From Candidatus Hydrogenedentota bacterium (GTDB taxonomy: Bacteria > Hydrogenedentota > Hydrogenedentia > Hydrogenedentales > SLHB01), in the NCBI GenBank assembly GCA_007136375.1, contig SLHB01000456.1, positions 1 to 5,767 on the forward strand: a DNA stretch of 5,767 bases. Reading direction: 5' to 3'. The notes below the pieces were generated by a model. It worked only from the letters and a program-made list of their open reading frames with translations, was not told where the DNA came from and made no database searches. This document shows positions 5,273 through 5,767 of the stretch, piece after piece; position 1 is the stretch's first letter; every line of letters starts with the position of its first letter. The position numbers and the translations under genes were made by a program.

Positions 5273-5767
5273 ATGTCCAAGACGGCCTTCGTCACCACCG
5301 CGATTCCGTACGTCAACGCCAAGCCGCACTTGGGGTTCGCCCTGGAGCTTGTGCAGGCGGACGCCATCGCGCGTTATCTCCGGCACGCGGATCACGACAC
5401 GTTCTTTCTGACAGGCACCGATGAGAACTCGTTGAAAAACGTCCGCGCCGCCATTGACGAAGGCGTGATCACCCGCGAACTGTGCGATCGGAACGCGAAG
5501 GCTTTCCAGGACCTCATCCCGGGGTTGAACATTTCCTCCGATTACTTCATCCGTACGAGCTCGGAGCTTCACTTCCGGGGCGCCCAGCGGTTGTGGTCGA
5601 TGTGCCGCCCCGAGGACATGTACAAGAAGCACTACACGGGCCAGTACTGCGTGGGTTGCGAGGAGTTCTACTCGGAAAAGGAGGCGCCCGGCGGCATTTG
5701 TCCCGAGCACGGAACGGCCCTGGAGCCGGTGGAAGAAGAGAACTATTTCTTCCGCCTGTCGGCGTAC
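5273..5767 (+). CDS. metG: Methionyl-tRNA synthetase (partial, N-terminal 165 residues)
   Basis: This class I synthetase charges tRNA-Met with methionine in the cytoplasm. The frame is open from ATG to the right edge. Residues 6-22 (FVTTAIPYVNAKPHLGF) form the first strand and the HIGH-type signature, here HLGF at 19-22, followed by ALELVQADAIARY. FLTGTDENS at 45-53 is the conserved TGTDE motif, with N-S where many MetRS have H-G. The connective domain carries one zinc-knuckle pattern, C126-x2-C129 and C143-x2-H146 (YCVGCEEFYSEK, then CPEHG). EEENYFFRLS (154-163) is typical of MetRS. From memory, this combination (H-x-G-F, DENSLKNV, YCVGCEEFY) marks a distinct MetRS subfamily seen outside the model organisms, so it should be functional rather than defective. 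The KMSKS motif, anticodon-binding domain and any C-terminal tRNA-binding domain lie beyond the window. The gene is divergent from phoB with a long, hairpin-rich leader. Confidence 0.95.
   Translation, partial: MSKTAFVTTAIPYVNAKPHLGFALELVQADAIARYLRHADHDTFFLTGTDENSLKNVRAAIDEGVITRELCDRNAKAFQDLIPGLNISSDYFIRTSSELHFRGAQRLWSMCRPEDMYKKHYTGQYCVGCEEFYSEKEAPGGICPEHGTALEPVEEENYFFRLSAY

Noticed and set aside
1..5767. Mobile elements, CRISPR arrays, toxin-antitoxin or defence systems
   Set aside because: No transposase, integrase, spaced repeat array, terminal inverted repeats or defence-type proteins are present; the window is ordinary chromosome.

Overview
The window is GC-rich bacterial chromosome with dense, ordinary gene spacing, Shine-Dalgarno sites of the AGGA/AAGGAG type and no mobile, phage or CRISPR sequence. 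A two-TM sensor kinase with an extracytoplasmic domain, a PhoB-like regulator and a proteobacterial-type succinate-semialdehyde dehydrogenase fit a Gram-negative bacterium. The MetRS start, with HLGF in place of HIGH, belongs to a subfamily I recall from non-model phyla. I cannot name the species or phylum from sequence alone.

Layout: (1) 1-648, minus strand: N-terminal 216 residues of a SAM-dependent O-methyltransferase of the plant-OMT/ASMT type, running off the left edge. (2) 649-825: a 177-bp divergent regulatory region with a perfect 7-3-7 inverted repeat overlapping a minus-strand TATAAT. (3) 826-2193, plus: a complete 455-aa aldehyde dehydrogenase very like E. coli Sad/YneI. (4) 2178-4034, minus: a 618-aa PhoR-type histidine kinase whose end overlaps the dehydrogenase end by 16 bp. 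(5) 4119-4805, minus: a 228-aa PhoB-type response regulator, 84 bp upstream of the kinase and probably co-transcribed with it. (6) 4806-5272: a 467-bp divergent intergenic region with candidate promoters in both directions, TAAC direct repeats upstream of phoB and several GC-rich hairpins, but no gene I can support. (7) 5273 to the right edge, plus: the first 165 residues of methionyl-tRNA synthetase.

How the genes work together: phoB and phoR form a classical two-component system, probably for phosphate limitation, although no pst or phoU gene lies in the window to confirm the signal. The dehydrogenase would oxidise succinate semialdehyde (or a similar short aldehyde) to the acid. The methyltransferase and dehydrogenase share a divergent control region, but nothing shows that they share a pathway. 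metG is housekeeping.

I looked for a previously undescribed system and did not find one. The points most worth a second look are the HLGF signature in MetRS, the inverted repeat between the methyltransferase and dehydrogenase, the repeats and hairpins before phoB, and a C8 homopolymer inside phoR.
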